Of a DNA stretch of 32,974 bases, positions 1 through 11,925 are shown one piece after another. Positions within the stretch are counted from its first letter, which is position 1, and the number at the start of each line of letters is the position of its first letter. Source of the stretch: Ichthyophonus hoferi (lineage: Eukaryota > Opisthokonta > Ichthyosporea > Ichthyophonida > Ichthyophonidae); NCBI GenBank assembly GCA_002751075.1, contig NAOQ01000008.1, positions 84,396 to 117,369 of the forward strand, written 5' to 3'. Position numbers and translations under genes: made by a program. Under the pieces are notes generated by a model. It did not search any database and was not told the origin of the DNA. It saw nothing but the letters and a program-made list of their open reading frames with translations.

Positions 1-37
1 TTATTATTATTATTATTATTGTTATTATTATTATTAC

Positions 38-73
<36 letters not shown>

Positions 74-190
74 GATTATTATTGTTATTATCATTACTGT
101 TATTACTCTTGCTATTATTATTATGATTATTATTATTATTATCATTACTGTTATTACTCTTGCTATTATTATTATGATTATTGCGTATTA
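1..190. repeat. (TTA)n / ATT-rich tandem repeat
   Basis: Nearly pure TTA trinucleotide repeat at the left edge. It is interrupted by short GTT, CTT and TGATT variants. A longer unit of roughly 50 bp, containing ATTACTCTTGCTATTATTA, occurs twice in tandem at about 101-180, so the array shows a higher-order duplication. No coding signal. Confidence 0.9.
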
Positions 191-1194
191 TATTAATAGT
201 TATAATGTTTAATGTTATTTCCACTATTTAGAGTTAGAGCACCTCCACGAAAAATGATTTTTAAATTTTAAATTTTGGTTTTGATGGCAAGATTGTATGC
301 TATTCTATTCTATCTCTTTTAATATGCAACTAGTACCCGATTAACCTATTAATCTAAAATTGATCACAAATTCCTTATATTTTTAAGTATTTTATCCTAT
401 CAAAAGTCAGCATTATAGGTTTAGGAATTTAAATTAGTTTTAATAAACCAATAAAATATCAAACATTGTTTGTTTTATAATGTTTCATTGTGATTCTATC
501 TATGACTACTAACCTATCAAATATCATATATTGCCGTTCTCCAACTTTATTGTTTTTTCGCCCAGTCATATGTGGATAATTAGTTTAATATCACTATGAT
601 ACATATAAGAGGGTGCTATAATTTCATTTTTTTTAATGTTTATATCATTTTAAAAATTTTTGTAGAGATTGGTTTATTTTAAAATTAATAAAACCGCGAA
701 AGAAAAAATATAATAAAGTGAAGTATAAATTCTATGCCAATGTGCTGTAATAATTAAAATAAACAGATTTTATTAGGTGTGTATTATTAGCTACAGATAT
801 ATCTATATATCATTATATAGATATATAATCTATCATGTTCTATTGTACTACACCCACTGACAATTTAGTGCTAGTATATTATGACTCCCTGTGTTATCTA
901 AATATTTAGCTTTATAGGTAGTATAATGGTACAGTAGTATAATAGTATAGTATAGTAGTATAGTGATATAAATAGTACTATACTACAATACTCTGATTGT
1001 GAGATAGGGGTAGAGGGATATAATCACATCTTTGTAGTATTTTTAATTGAATGACTATATATTAATTATATATTAATAGATGATTGATAGATTACCCGCA
1101 ATACACGCGCCACTAGGTGTTTTCTGATTATGTAAGAACTGAACTAGTACTTCAATGTCTTTAATTTTTAAAAGTATAAATTATTCCAATAATA
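191..1194. other. AT-rich gene-free stretch
   Basis: No open frame of coding character, RNA gene or recognisable mobile element. It contains a short TAGTA/TATAG microsatellite (about 915-985) and an imperfect palindrome of ATATCTATATAT type near 796-832. Undetected small exons of the plus-strand gene at 2317 cannot be excluded. Confidence 0.5.
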
Positions 1195-1384
1195 GTATAG
1201 TATAGTATAGTATAGTATAGCATTAGTATATTGTAATATAGTATAGTACAGTACAGTTAAGTATAATATAGCACAGTATAGTATAGTGTAGTACAGTATA
1301 ATAGAGTACAGTATAGTATAGTATAGTATAGTATAGTATAATACAGTATAATATGGTACATTGGATTATAGTATAATAGCATAA
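1195..1384. repeat. TATAG/GTATA pentamer microsatellite
   Basis: Long imperfect array of the pentamer TATAG (CTATA on the other strand), with interspersed TACAG and TATAA variants. The apparent minus-strand open frame through it is a run of Tyr, Leu, Ile and Thr codons forced by the repeat, and is not a gene. Confidence 0.9.
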
Positions 1385-2058
1385 CAACATTTCAGGTAGA
1401 ATCGAGCTAATGATAAACACGTGCTTAATACTGTGCATAGTAATTATATGACAATGCGCATAAATAGTAATTACCTATATATCTGTATATATTCTGTTGA
1501 CCTAATTCACTCTAAAACAATAACATATCTTGTTAGCTATAATATACTATAACCTTTATGTAATATAACTAGCTTTATATAGCCTAGCAAACCAATCTCA
1601 ATCTCTAAAGGTTTTATTTAATTACTATATAATATAATATAATATAATATATAATATTAACTGGTGTATACAGTTCTAATTATAGGTAAACCCAAGGTGA
1701 CCAGTCAGGTGGGCTAGATGGGTTACCATCATACGATAGGGTAAGTGATGTAATAGATTTATATGGGGGATGTAAGTGTAGAGAGGGAGGAAGAGAGGGA
1801 GAGAGGGAGAGGTATTAAGGGGTAATACTACTAAATATAGATATAGATTAAGAAAATTTCTCGATCAAGATCATATTGTGTGATACGTAACCAATTAGAA
1901 TTATTCCTACTAGAAGGGAAGTGTTTTATTGAATAGTAATAATTGCATAATTAAAATAGTCAATAATGGTTGGGGGATCTTCATTAGAAACTAATAATAA
2001 TTGGTGCAGACCAGAGTGTGGAATGGTGAAACGAGTAAAATGGTAGGTTTAAAATTAT
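1385..2058. other. gene-free stretch with purine-rich patch
   Basis: AT-rich sequence with a short TATAA array (about 1625-1655) and a GAGGGA purine-rich patch near 1778-1813. Nothing coding is recognised. It could be promoter or intron sequence of the gene starting at or before 2317. Confidence 0.4.
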
Positions 2059-2290
2059 AAAATATAGTATAATATATTGTACCATAATACTATATTATAT
2101 ACTGTATACTACATACTATACTATATACTATAAATTATATACTATACACTACATATTATAAACTATATACTATACACTACATATTATAAACTATATACTA
2201 TACATATTATAAACTATATACTATACACTACATATTATAAACTATATACTATACACTACATACTATAAACTAAACTATATACTATAACAT
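2059..2290. repeat. tandem repeat of a unit of about 27 bp (CTATATACTATACACTACAT type)
   Basis: Several consecutive copies of a unit of about 27-28 bp combining CTATATACTATACACTACAT with ATTATAAA. Copies differ by short deletions. The array ends about 25 bp before the splice acceptor of the first recognised exon at 2317, so it lies in the upstream intron or leader of that gene. Confidence 0.85.
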
Positions 2291-2316
2291 ATAACCTCTC
2301 CCCCTCTCTCCACTAG

Positions 2317-4443
2317 GCGCCGTCATCGCCTTCCTGTCCGCTGCACCAATCCAGTTCAAGAACAAATGATGTTTAATTTTGTAGTAAAGGAACAGGAGCC
2401 TCTAGGAGAGAAGTATCATAATTATAATTATAAATATAATGGTGATGACGTACAAGAGAATGAGAGAGGGGTAGGTTTACTGTTTTTATCGAGGGGTGGT
2501 GAGTGGTTGATTATATGTGTATATCTAGTATAATATAATGTAATAATGTAATAATATATATATATGTATTTAATACCTATAACTATAAGAATATAATATA
2601 ATTTACTCCCTCCTTCCCTAACCTATATTGCAATTTCTTTTTAACGCAGCCATATATATCTGCCTCCTTCTCCCTCTCTCTCTTGCTTTCTCACCCACCT
2701 ACCACCACTAACCAACCAAGTCAACCCATTAGAATTTATTTCACCACAAATAGGGAATAAATCATTACCAAAAAAATTGGTAAATATCGATTACCTAATA
2801 TTACTGGAAATAGGATAGGTTAGCAGAGGTTAAGGTAGAATAAGATAAGATAGTATCATACAATCCCCTTCATAGCCTCTCTCCCTCTCTTTCCCCTCCC
2901 TCACTACTACTATCTTATTAGCCCATCCTATCCTATCCTATCCTATTCACTGTGCAGTTATTCCCCCTAGAGCAAGCCCCCTCTTCCGAGACTCCATCAA
3001 CTACAAATAAACCCCCTAAATGTCCTATATATAAGAAGTACACACCAATCTCCCTAGAACAAGAAGATCACCCTAGCCTTAACAAGGAGGGGTTTGGTAA
3101 ATTCAGATGGATAGCAGGACCACAATGTACTATAGCTGATAAGAAATGGAAATGGATGGTACACGAAACCCCCTACATTAAGAAAAAAAGGAAAGCTTAC
3201 ACAGAGTTATCCCCCCAACCTAACCAATTTTCCGATACGCATATAAATCTACCTATGCAATCATCTATATCTAGGTATTCTAGTGGCATTATAAATGGAA
3301 ATTTAAATGCACTTCTATATGAAAACCCCCATAAATTGTCCAATTTTCATAGCAAGGAGAGGGCTGTACCAAGTGGCTATTGGTCCTATCCTGCTAGTTG
3401 TCACGGGGGGGTTATATCCCAGCCAATGGCAATGGGTTTATTTTCATCCTCTATGACCCTATTGGATCCCTGTGAATTGTATTGTCGCATGAGTATTGTT
3501 CGGCACCGTATCGCACGGCCTTGTAAGTGATTGATTGATCTCTTCTTAGTTTAATATAACTAGCCTATCACATCGTATTGTATGCTCTTATTAAAATTTT
3601 AAGTATGTTAACCAATTTTAATATTTTAATTATATATATACTATAGTCACAACTATACATTCTCTACCTTATTCTCTCTCTCTCTCACTCCTTCTTTTCT
3701 TGCATCATGTACTAATTTTGTCTTACCCTCCCTTCACCCATGCTCAGTAGATTTTCCACCTACCTCTGAGCAATTAATAAACCAATGGAATGGTCTCAGT
3801 CAGGAAGAGAGAGAAAAATTTAAAAAGGAAAAGGAATGTCATAGTGCCTTGAAATTTCAGGTAGGAGGTGGGGGTTCTAGTGCAAAATAGTTATTATATT
3901 ATACTTCTATTGCATCATTCTGGTTTTATTTATTACCCAACGATCATTTGATTTAATTTTAATTTTGAGTACTATTGTTAATCAGCCACACATATAACCT
4001 TAAACGTGTATTTTATTATCTTTTGCATGCGTTCATATACTTCCTATCTAGAGTAGTACTTAGTTACTATATATAATAGTACTTACCTCCTATCTATGTG
4101 TGATACTAGTATCTTCTTGGATAAGACTGATCCAATCTAATCTAAACCAATCTAACTATTAGCCAATCACATCACATCGCAGCAGGCTGCCAGCCAATCC
4201 TTGACAGTACCTCAAGATGTAGTAGTACAACCGCAACCATCGCCACCGCCAATTAAAACATCGACTGCTAACCCACCATCAAGTCAGATCCCACCACATC
4301 CTGAACTGAACCATCCAGTGGAATCTAGTAGTAATACTTGTGGCTTGTTTTTATTAGTCCAGGCAGCGCTGGGCCCGACAGAACAGAAGAATGATTCGTG
4401 CAATAAAATAGGAGAGGGAGAGGGAGAGGGAGAGGGCAGATAG
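2317..4443 (+). CDS. HMG-box-like protein, four recognised exons
   Basis: Four exons join in one frame through GT-AG introns: 2317-2470, 2958-3522, 3748-3860 and 4183 (or 4186)-4443, ending at a TAG. Phases agree at every junction (0, 1, 0). The frame of the first exon is open upstream, so earlier exons may exist. Otherwise ATG ATG at 2366 is the likely start. Exon 2 has a basic stretch with KKKRK, a possible nuclear signal. The end of exon 2 and exon 3 together resemble helices 1 to 3 of an HMG box, with WNGLSQEEREKF matching the usual W-x-x-L-S-x-E-E pattern. This suggests a DNA-binding nuclear protein. The last exon is Pro/Gln/Ser-rich and ends in a Gly-Glu repeat coded by GAGAGG hexamers (about 4409-4434). 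I do not recognise the family beyond the HMG-like segment. It converges on NAPG. Confidence 0.6.
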
Positions 4444-4762
4444 GATAGGGTCTAGTATAGGATAGGATAGTATACTAAATTATGTTAGGTTATATTAGAT
4501 TAGATTATATTATAGTAGTTGGTAGTATAGTATTATATTAATTTTTTAAATGAATTTTCACTAGTTAATGAAATAATTTTACCCTGTTAAAATTCTAAAG
4601 GATATATATATAATTGGTTTAACTAGAGCTGGTAGATATTCATATTTAAAATAGAGTCACAAAGTATAATTTCATATCTGTAATCTGATACATGCGGTTG
4701 TTTTAATGTTTTAATAGCACAATAGTTTCTGGCGACCTATATTATATTATATTATATGATAT

Positions 4763-4768
4763 AATAAA
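4763..4768 (+). promoter_or_regulatory. candidate polyadenylation signal AATAAA
   Basis: AATAAA about 320 bp downstream of the TAG of the plus-strand HMG-like gene. Such hexamers arise by chance in AT-rich DNA, so the assignment is weak. Confidence 0.25.
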
Positions 4769-5239
4769 TTAAAATTAAAGTCCAAAAAATAGAATATAAT
4801 TGGTTATTTTATACCTACCTTCTATACATAAAACCAGTGTAACGTCATTGGATAATTGCCTTATATGATCCGTATATATACAAAACCATTGGCTTTTGTC
4901 TGACCTTAAATTTTAATAAACTGAGACCATTTATGGTAACGTGATTCTGGACTCAACCATAATCTGAAATATAAATAGTCCAATTAGACTGGGTATTTTA
5001 AAAATAAAAATAAAAGTTTTAAAATTGGAGGATTCATCATTTTTTAAAAGTCCCAATGAGAAATGTTCATAGTATAATATATTTATTCCACACATCGGAT
5101 TGACTTTGGATAAACATAATGATTTTAATCCAATCAATATACACAATTCATATTAAAATTAATTACAGATATATCCAATAAAGAGAATTTTCCAAAGCAA
5201 ATATAACAATCTAATTGGGTTATTTGCGCACTTAATTGT

Positions 5240-5245
5240 TTTATT
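5240..5245 (-). promoter_or_regulatory. candidate polyadenylation signal for NAPG
   Basis: AATAAA on the minus strand, about 215 bp downstream of the NAPG TGA stop. It is positionally plausible but not unique in this AT-rich sequence. Confidence 0.3.
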
Positions 5246-5459
5246 GTAGTTTAAATATACAACCAAACCTATCAAATATATCTTAGTCCATTTATGTCAT
5301 CTCACACTATGCCATATCTTACCATACCATAAGATAACAGAGCATATATAGTATGTCATTACATTCTATTATATCTATTATAAAGTCAAAGTCTCATTGG
5401 CAGTTTATAACATAAAATAAGCATTATAACATAAAAATTTAAACTACCTATCAATCCAA

Positions 5460-8400
5460 TCAACACAGTCCTCCTTCTTCCTCATCCTCTTCCTCCTCTT
5501 TTTCTCTTAAATTTATCCCAGCCATATCATTCGCTAATCTCGCATCAACCGCTTCCACGTGCGGCACATCCTCCAATACACGGCCCCCTGGTTCAGCCAT
5601 GTTTGTCTCAATTTCTTTGGGTCCATTGGTTGTAGGTAGTACGGGCGTTCCTGTAGCAACAGGCAAAGGCGAGAGGTGATTGGTAGATAGGTTGGAGCGA
5701 TCATTATTTCCATTGGTCGTTGTAGTAGATTTCTTCTTAATGCCCTCACCGGGTACTCGGAGAGACCGTGATAATTTAGCAATCTGGAAAGGAAGGAATG
5801 TAATATTAGGGGGGTTTTATTGGTAAATTTGGATGATATATGATATGATTGTTGGTAGACAGAGAAGGAATAGAGATGGGATACAACACTACACTACACT
5901 ATATACTACACTATATACTACACTATATACTACACTATACTACACTATATACTACACTATACTACACTATATACTACACTATATACTACACTATATACTA
6001 CACTATACACTGCACTATACACTAACTAAGCACTACACTACGTACTACACTATGTACTACACTATACACTGCACTACACCATACTATACTATATTACACT
6101 ATATTCTACTTTCTTATCCCATCCTCTACCTCATTCTCCAGGTGGCCTATCTGTGGTTTTTTAACCACCTCCTCCACTCCCTCTTGGTCTCCCTCGTCAT
6201 AGGCCGACCACACCTTGCCAGCTAATTGTATCTCAACAGAATTCCCACCACAATATCTGCGCATTAAGTGGTATTTTTTTATATTTTTTATAAAAAATTA
6301 TATTGATTTTTACTGGCCAAGCGGGTCTCACTAGAATCCCCATAACTTTATCATTTAAAATTTAAAATTGAAAATTTTAAAATATATGTTTATGTTCGGG
6401 ATGAGATCGATTGGGTGGATGAATGAAAGGACTCTAAGAAACTTGAATCCCCATCGTAATGTCTGCGCAATAATTTTTATTTCAGAATTTTAAATTCTAA
6501 AATATACTATATATATGCATTCAACACAAAAACTAGATGCTATACATGTGGTGTGCACTAATTCCTTATATAGGTACCTATTATAATACCAATGCCTCCT
6601 CCCATGTCGGTCCTTGCATTAAAAATTAAATTAAAATTAAAAGTATATATATATATGTTCAAGACGAAAAGTATTAGTTGAATATGAATGAAGGAATGTT
6701 AAAATGATTTCATCAAATGCTAATTTGGCACTTTTCAGATTTTAAAATTTAAATTTAAATTTACAGTTAAAGTTCAAAATTAAAATGAATTGTTTTTTTT
6801 TTCATTTAAGAAAATGATATAATTAACTTTTAATGTAAATAGAGAACGTGTTAATATTGGTCCTTCATTGTTTACTTACCACCTTGACCCTTTAATTAAA
6901 ATTAAAGTTGAAATTAAAAATAATTGTCCAATTAAATCCATCATATAAATTAGTAAGCTAGTAGTGTATATTAGATGGAAACTACATGTGGTATGTTTTT
7001 GAGGTAAGCATATGATCTTATTGGCTAATTAAAATATTTAAAATAGAATAAGCCAATCGATAAATGATATTATAACACTCGTGAGTGGTTTAAACATGCA
7101 CTAGAACTGGATTGGAATAATCATTTTACCCTATCCACTATAATTACAGTATTAAAATTTTACAAATATTTACAAATTCCAAAGTAGGGTATAGGATTTA
7201 GAGAGTATTACAGGTCTTTAAGAAATGATTTAAAACCCATGGTTAAAATTTAATAGTACAGAGTGATTGGATAACTCAGAAAAATAAAAAGACATAATTG
7301 GCAAATGTATATATAGACATAGATACACTTAGAATATGAATGCGCGGTACATCTCTCAATACAATCGGACTATTAAAATTATTAAAAATATATAAACATA
7401 GCACCAACCAACCAATCATCACTTACGATACTCCCTCCTGCCACATATGATTGGCAGATACTATATCTCCCTGAACCAATAAAATTATCACAGCACCGAG
7501 ATATGCTTTGCTGCAATTGGTGGCCTTGGCGTTACTCTGTTTATATCTATTAATAACTTGCTGTAATAGGGTGACGGCTTGCGGATAACTACAGGAAGAG
7601 GGAGAGGTAGAGTATGTATTTTGGTATAGTGTTATATTATATTACATTGTATTATACTGTATTCTATTGTATTGCACTATATTGCAATACACTATAGTAT
7701 ATTTCTATCCATGCATTGATTCTCTTACATAACAATACATATAAACTTATAATTATCATTATAACGCACCAATCACACCTACTCTTTAAGTTTAACACAG
7801 ATGCATGCACCCTTGTTATAGTATTTTTCCGCATCGTTATATCTATCTTCGTCCATACACAGATCGGCTGCTGCTGTGTAGTGCTATAGGGTATACATGG
7901 ATAGGGTATATGTTAGATATATATAGGGGATATATAGGGTATACAATGAATTAACATATATATTCACATATAGATATACTAATATACTAATAAAGCGTAT
8001 TTAAACTTTTATTTTTATATGAACCAATTAAGTCTGCCTTTTAAATTATAAACTATAAACATATCTAAACCAATCAAGTGTTAATTTAAATATATATATA
8101 GCCCCTACTGACCTCTATAGCCTCTCTCGGACTCTCCGTCTCCAGCATTCTGATTGGAATACACTATTGTTAGTACTGCTTTAACAGCAACACCCTATTG
8201 TTGATTACATGATAATATAACCCTTATTAGGTAATGTGTAAAGGGTAGGTATGTGGTAGATAATAGATTATAACCTAAAGCACGGATCTAGAGATAGGAG
8301 GATATGAAGTATAAGGTATATATAAAGTTAAAAATAGATTGTAAGTGATTGTTACAGAGTGAGAGAGAGGGTGGAAAGATAATTTTAACTTTTTTAAAAG

Positions 8401-10284
8401 ATGTTAAAAAAGAGTGAAAGAAAAATTGAAAAGAGAAAGAATTTAAATAAATAAAGCTACTAAATACGATATAAATTTAAAATTAATAAAATGAAACAAA
8501 AAAATAAACTGAAAAAATATTAATAATAAATACAAGTAAAAGCATAAAAATATCAAACCAAACTTAAAAAAAATATTAAAAAGAATCACATATACGTTCA
8601 TGCATACATACATACAAATAAGCCATTAAAATTAAAAAATAACTACCCAATCACACCATAGAGTTAAAACATACTTAGCTAACTTTTCCCTGGCTAAAAT
8701 GCAAGTATCATTGACACCGTTGACTTGATAGAGGTTTATTGCTTTAATGTAGTACTGGGTAGATTGGCTTAAGTTGCTCTGTTCTATAGGGGTTAAGGTA
8801 AGTCCTTGTCTACCTTAAATGCATTTTAAACTATTACATCTAAGGATTTGCATTGGGTAAAACAATATACCTATTGTTATATTAAGAACTGTTTACATGT
8901 AGGTATATATATTCATGTACATATATGTGTGTACGTGTTTACGTATGTATGTATGTGAGGGAGGGAGGGAGGAGAAGGTAAGAAGAGAGAGGCCAGGAAA
9001 GAGATATAGGTGTATAGTATAATAGTATAATAGAGGAATAGAATAATGGTATAATAATATAATAGTATAATGGTATTTTAATATATTTTAAATATGCCCA
9101 GTCATTGGAGGAGATGCTTTACCTTTTGCCATCATAGCGGCGTTTTCTAGAGCTTTGGCAGCATGAAAGAAACTAAAACAAAGTTAAAGAGAATCTACTC
9201 GGATTAGATTACATGTAATTAATATAAGTGGATTAATATCAACGGGATAGTGAGTATATAGGAATTGTAAAATTATGTATTGTTATATAAATATATATAT
9301 ATAAAAGGAATAAATACACACACACACATACGCAAATAAAATCATCAACTAATTAATGCTTCATATTAATTCTATATCGGCAATATGATAGAATAATAGG
9401 ATACGATTCCAGACCCTCCTGTAGCCCAGCCTCTCTCTCATAGGCTAGTTCTGCTTGTTTGAAATTTCGCATATTTTTGTAAATTAGGGCTAGACGGTGG
9501 GGGGGGGTGGTTATAGGAATGTAAGTATGGGCCATGTATTAAGAATATATATTATAGTGTAGGACAGCTTAGTATATAGCATAAGGTGATATTGTGCAAT
9601 ACAGTGCATTATACGATGTTCTATTATGTGATATTATGTAATATTATATTATATTATATATTATATTATACTGTACTATACTCTATACTATTCTCTACTA
9701 TACTATACTATGCTATCCTATAATTCTATACTATAATATACTATACTATACTATACTATACTATACTATCCTATCCTATCCTATCCTATAATATACTATA
9801 ATACATACCTGCCTTGCCTACGCACACACATGCCTTCTCCGGATCTGCCGAACGAAAGAAACCACCTTTGAGACTGTGTTTAGTTTAACAAGTTAATATT
9901 AGTGGTTGGTTAAAATATTATATACCAATAAATAGAATCATCAATAATATTAACAAATAATAAACAATAATAATACAAGTAGAAGTATTGTTATTATGCT
10001 ATGATGATATAACTATCCTGATATTAATTCATTAGAGTATAATAGTATAATATTATAATAGCATAATAGCATAATAGTATAATAGTATAATAAAATAATA
10101 AATAATAGTATAACCGTATAATTGTAGGATAGTATAATAGTATAATAACATAATACTATAACACCATAGTAGTTAAATCAATATAATAACATCATTAACC
10201 TCATTAACCCAACGATAACAAGAAAACATACGCCTTTTCTGCAGCTGCCATAAGGTCATTAGCCGCCTTAAGTTGGTCGCCCAT
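5460..10284 (-). CDS. NAPG: gamma-SNAP (NSF attachment protein gamma), ten exons
   Basis: Gamma-SNAP is a cytosolic TPR-like helical-repeat adaptor that brings NSF ATPase to SNARE complexes for disassembly. Coding exons on the minus strand: 10284-10232, 9873-9809, 9489-9405, 9172-9123, 8783-8675, 8149-8113, 7883-7783, 7588-7427, 6256-6130 and 5783-5460. All introns are GT-AG and every phase joins, giving 1113 nt (370 residues plus TGA). The protein follows animal gamma-SNAP throughout: MGDQLKAANDLMAAAEK at the start, LKGGFF, FHAAKALENAAMMAKE in the middle, AKLSRSLRVPGEGIKKKS near the end, and an acidic tail closing in EEGGLC, like the vertebrate DEYSGGLC end. Vertebrate gamma-SNAP is about 312 residues. 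The excess is mainly a low-complexity insert of about 60 residues in the last exon. The ATG at 10284 aligns with the vertebrate start. A CTCTTCTTGTAG tract just upstream could be the acceptor of a 5'UTR intron. Confidence 0.96.
5883..6110. repeat. ACTACACTATAT-type microsatellite in the last NAPG intron
   Basis: Tandem units of 5, 10 and 15 bp built from CACTA, TATAC and CTACA fill most of the 346-bp intron between NAPG exons 9 and 10. The plus-strand open frame through it (rich in Tyr, Thr, His and Leu) is a by-product of the repeat. Confidence 0.9.
6257..7426 (-). other. longest NAPG intron (about 1.17 kb)
   Basis: Intron between NAPG exons 8 and 9. It is very AT-rich, with degenerate reiterations of AAATTAAAATTAAA and TTTAAAATTTAAATTT (about 6600-6930) and many CCAAT/ATTGG words. 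No gene, RNA or mobile element is recognised inside it. Confidence 0.7.
9590..9800. repeat. TATTA / CTATA microsatellites in a NAPG intron
   Basis: A TATTA tract (about 9630-9670) followed by a CTATA array that grades into CCTAT pentamers (about 9675-9800). It ends immediately before the donor side of NAPG exon 2. Confidence 0.85.
10030..10165. repeat. AATAGTATAAT microsatellite in NAPG intron 1
   Basis: Imperfect array of ATAGTATA/AATAGCATA units inside the first NAPG intron. Sequence only, no coding content. Confidence 0.8.
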
Positions 10285-11672
10285 GTTTCTGTTTCTACAA
10301 GAAGAGTTTGAGTTGATAATGAGTTGGTAGGTGGGTAGGTAGGTAGGTAGTGTGTAGACAGATTTATGTTGTTGTTGTATGTTTGTTTTATTTTATTTTA
10401 TAATTTATATTGGTTTATATCTTTTCACTCAAGTTTTTATACGCCGTAATTAATTATTATTCCTCTCTCTATTCTCTATATTATAGTATACTAAGTATAT
10501 AAAAATACTAGATAATTATATATATATATATATTATGTTGTATTTATTTATATTACTATACTAATAGGTAGTATTGAAATTTGGTAAGTGATAAAAATTG
10601 ATTGGGTAAGACGATTGGCTCGCATAAAATGGTCAAATATGAGTCATGTTATGATTGGTGGTTAGCATTAGTACATATTAAACTTTGTGCAAAGATAAAA
10701 GATAGCGAAATTTTATGACAATACCATAATATGATTAATATAATATAAAATAAAATATTAATATAATGCAATATAAGATGATATTATTTTACAGTGTAAT
10801 TTATTAAAGAGTACAGTAAGGTATTAATATTTCAAAAATGACAATTAAAATATTATGGTTGTATTGCCAAAATGACAAACCAATTGATTAAAATAATGAT
10901 TATTAACAATTCATTAATAGAGAATAAAGAATAAGATACAAATGCTTTTGTATTAAATATATTGACATTTAAAATTTTATTAAATTTTATTTAGACTCGT
11001 GTAGCCGGTTCTATTGGATAAAGCAAATAACTACAATAATCTATAATGTAATGATAATAATAATATATCAGATATTAGATATTATTAATATTTTAGTTGT
11101 AATACTGTCAAATATGGCTATATATACAATCTGAGAAAAGTAACTATAGCCAATTATCTAATTAACTGATGTTGGGTTCTGTAGTATTCTATATTTAAAA
11201 TGCTGTATTTCAATAGCATAAAATGGTTTTGTCTGAGACAGATTGGGGATTCGGTCTTGATGCTACACTATACTACGCTATATTATACTATATTCTGCGA
11301 TACTAAACTATACTAGACTATATTAGACTATACTATATTATATTATATTATATTATATTGTATTATATGTTACAAGATTGTTAACTGCGAATGAACATAT
11401 AGTTTGGCCGAAATCCTGATAACAAGCAGATGATGCAATGAGCAGCTTTCTAATAGTTAATGGAATACCGTTCTCTAGTATGCGGTATATGAGCACTTAC
11501 ATCAATAAGGAAATTAGTTAATTTGCCATCTGAATGAAGACAATAGTATTCGAGTATTGAGGTAAGATCACACAATTCCAGTAAGTCTCGTGACCTAATC
11601 GTGAATTATATTAACCAATGAGAATCTCTACAGTCAGTCTCATTTACAATATAATGAATACAACCATGCAGG
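10285..11672. other. NAPG upstream region, no gene recognised
   Basis: Contains the presumed NAPG 5' leader and promoter (not identifiable by sequence alone), a GTAGG tandem patch at about 10327-10350, a (TA)n run near 10517-10532 and a CTATA/TATTA array at about 11262-11360. No coding sequence is recognised. Confidence 0.5.
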
Positions 11673-11925
11673 TGTTAGCCACAATTGACACGATAATGGT
11701 CGGGAAAGTATAACTGAAAACGAAAATAACTAGTAAAGCCCTGGCACACCCGGGCATACGCGGCAACCCCGCATTCCTTTACACTTGTATAATGCCGATG
11801 TTGGAAAAATACGAATACGCTCGTGACACAAAGCTTTGCATTCACTTATTATTTGTCAAACAATATAAAAATATATTTATATGTAGTCCTATTATGCAAC
11901 ACCAAATTGGCGACCCCGAAGCCTG
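11673..11925 (+). mobile_element. possible LTR retrotransposon fossil: LTR plus primer-binding site
   Basis: A segment of about 229 bp begins TGTTA and ends CAACA (TGTT/AACA inverted ends) at about 11673-11901, with an AT-rich TATA-like stretch near its end. A few bases on, TGGCGACCCCGAAGCCTG (11908-11925) looks like a tRNA-complementary primer-binding site, since it starts TGG as the complement of a 3' CCA. This layout is typical of the 5' end of Ty3/gypsy- or Bel-like elements. No internal genes follow, so it is at best a truncated fossil. The family is not determinable. No second LTR was found in the window. Confidence 0.3.

Larger units (their letters stand above)
4444..5459. other. convergent intergenic region between the HMG-like gene and NAPG
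   Basis: About 1 kb between two gene 3' ends. It holds TAGGATA/TATTA repeats just after the plus-strand stop, candidate polyadenylation signals for both genes, and an unusual density of CCAAT/ATTGG pentamers (about thirteen in the last 860 bp). No coding sequence is recognised. Confidence 0.6.

Noticed and set aside
1223-1438. Minus-strand ORF of 71 codons
   Set aside because: Almost entirely Tyr, Ile, Leu, Cys and Thr from the TATAG pentamer array; a repeat artefact.
5534-5782. Second minus-strand ORF overlapping the last NAPG exon
   Set aside because: Alternative frame of exon 10. The correct frame is fixed by exon phase and the IKKKS and GGLC matches.
5833-6225. Plus-strand ORF of 130 codons
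   Set aside because: Runs through the ACTACACTATAT microsatellite in a NAPG intron and then antisense through NAPG exon 9.
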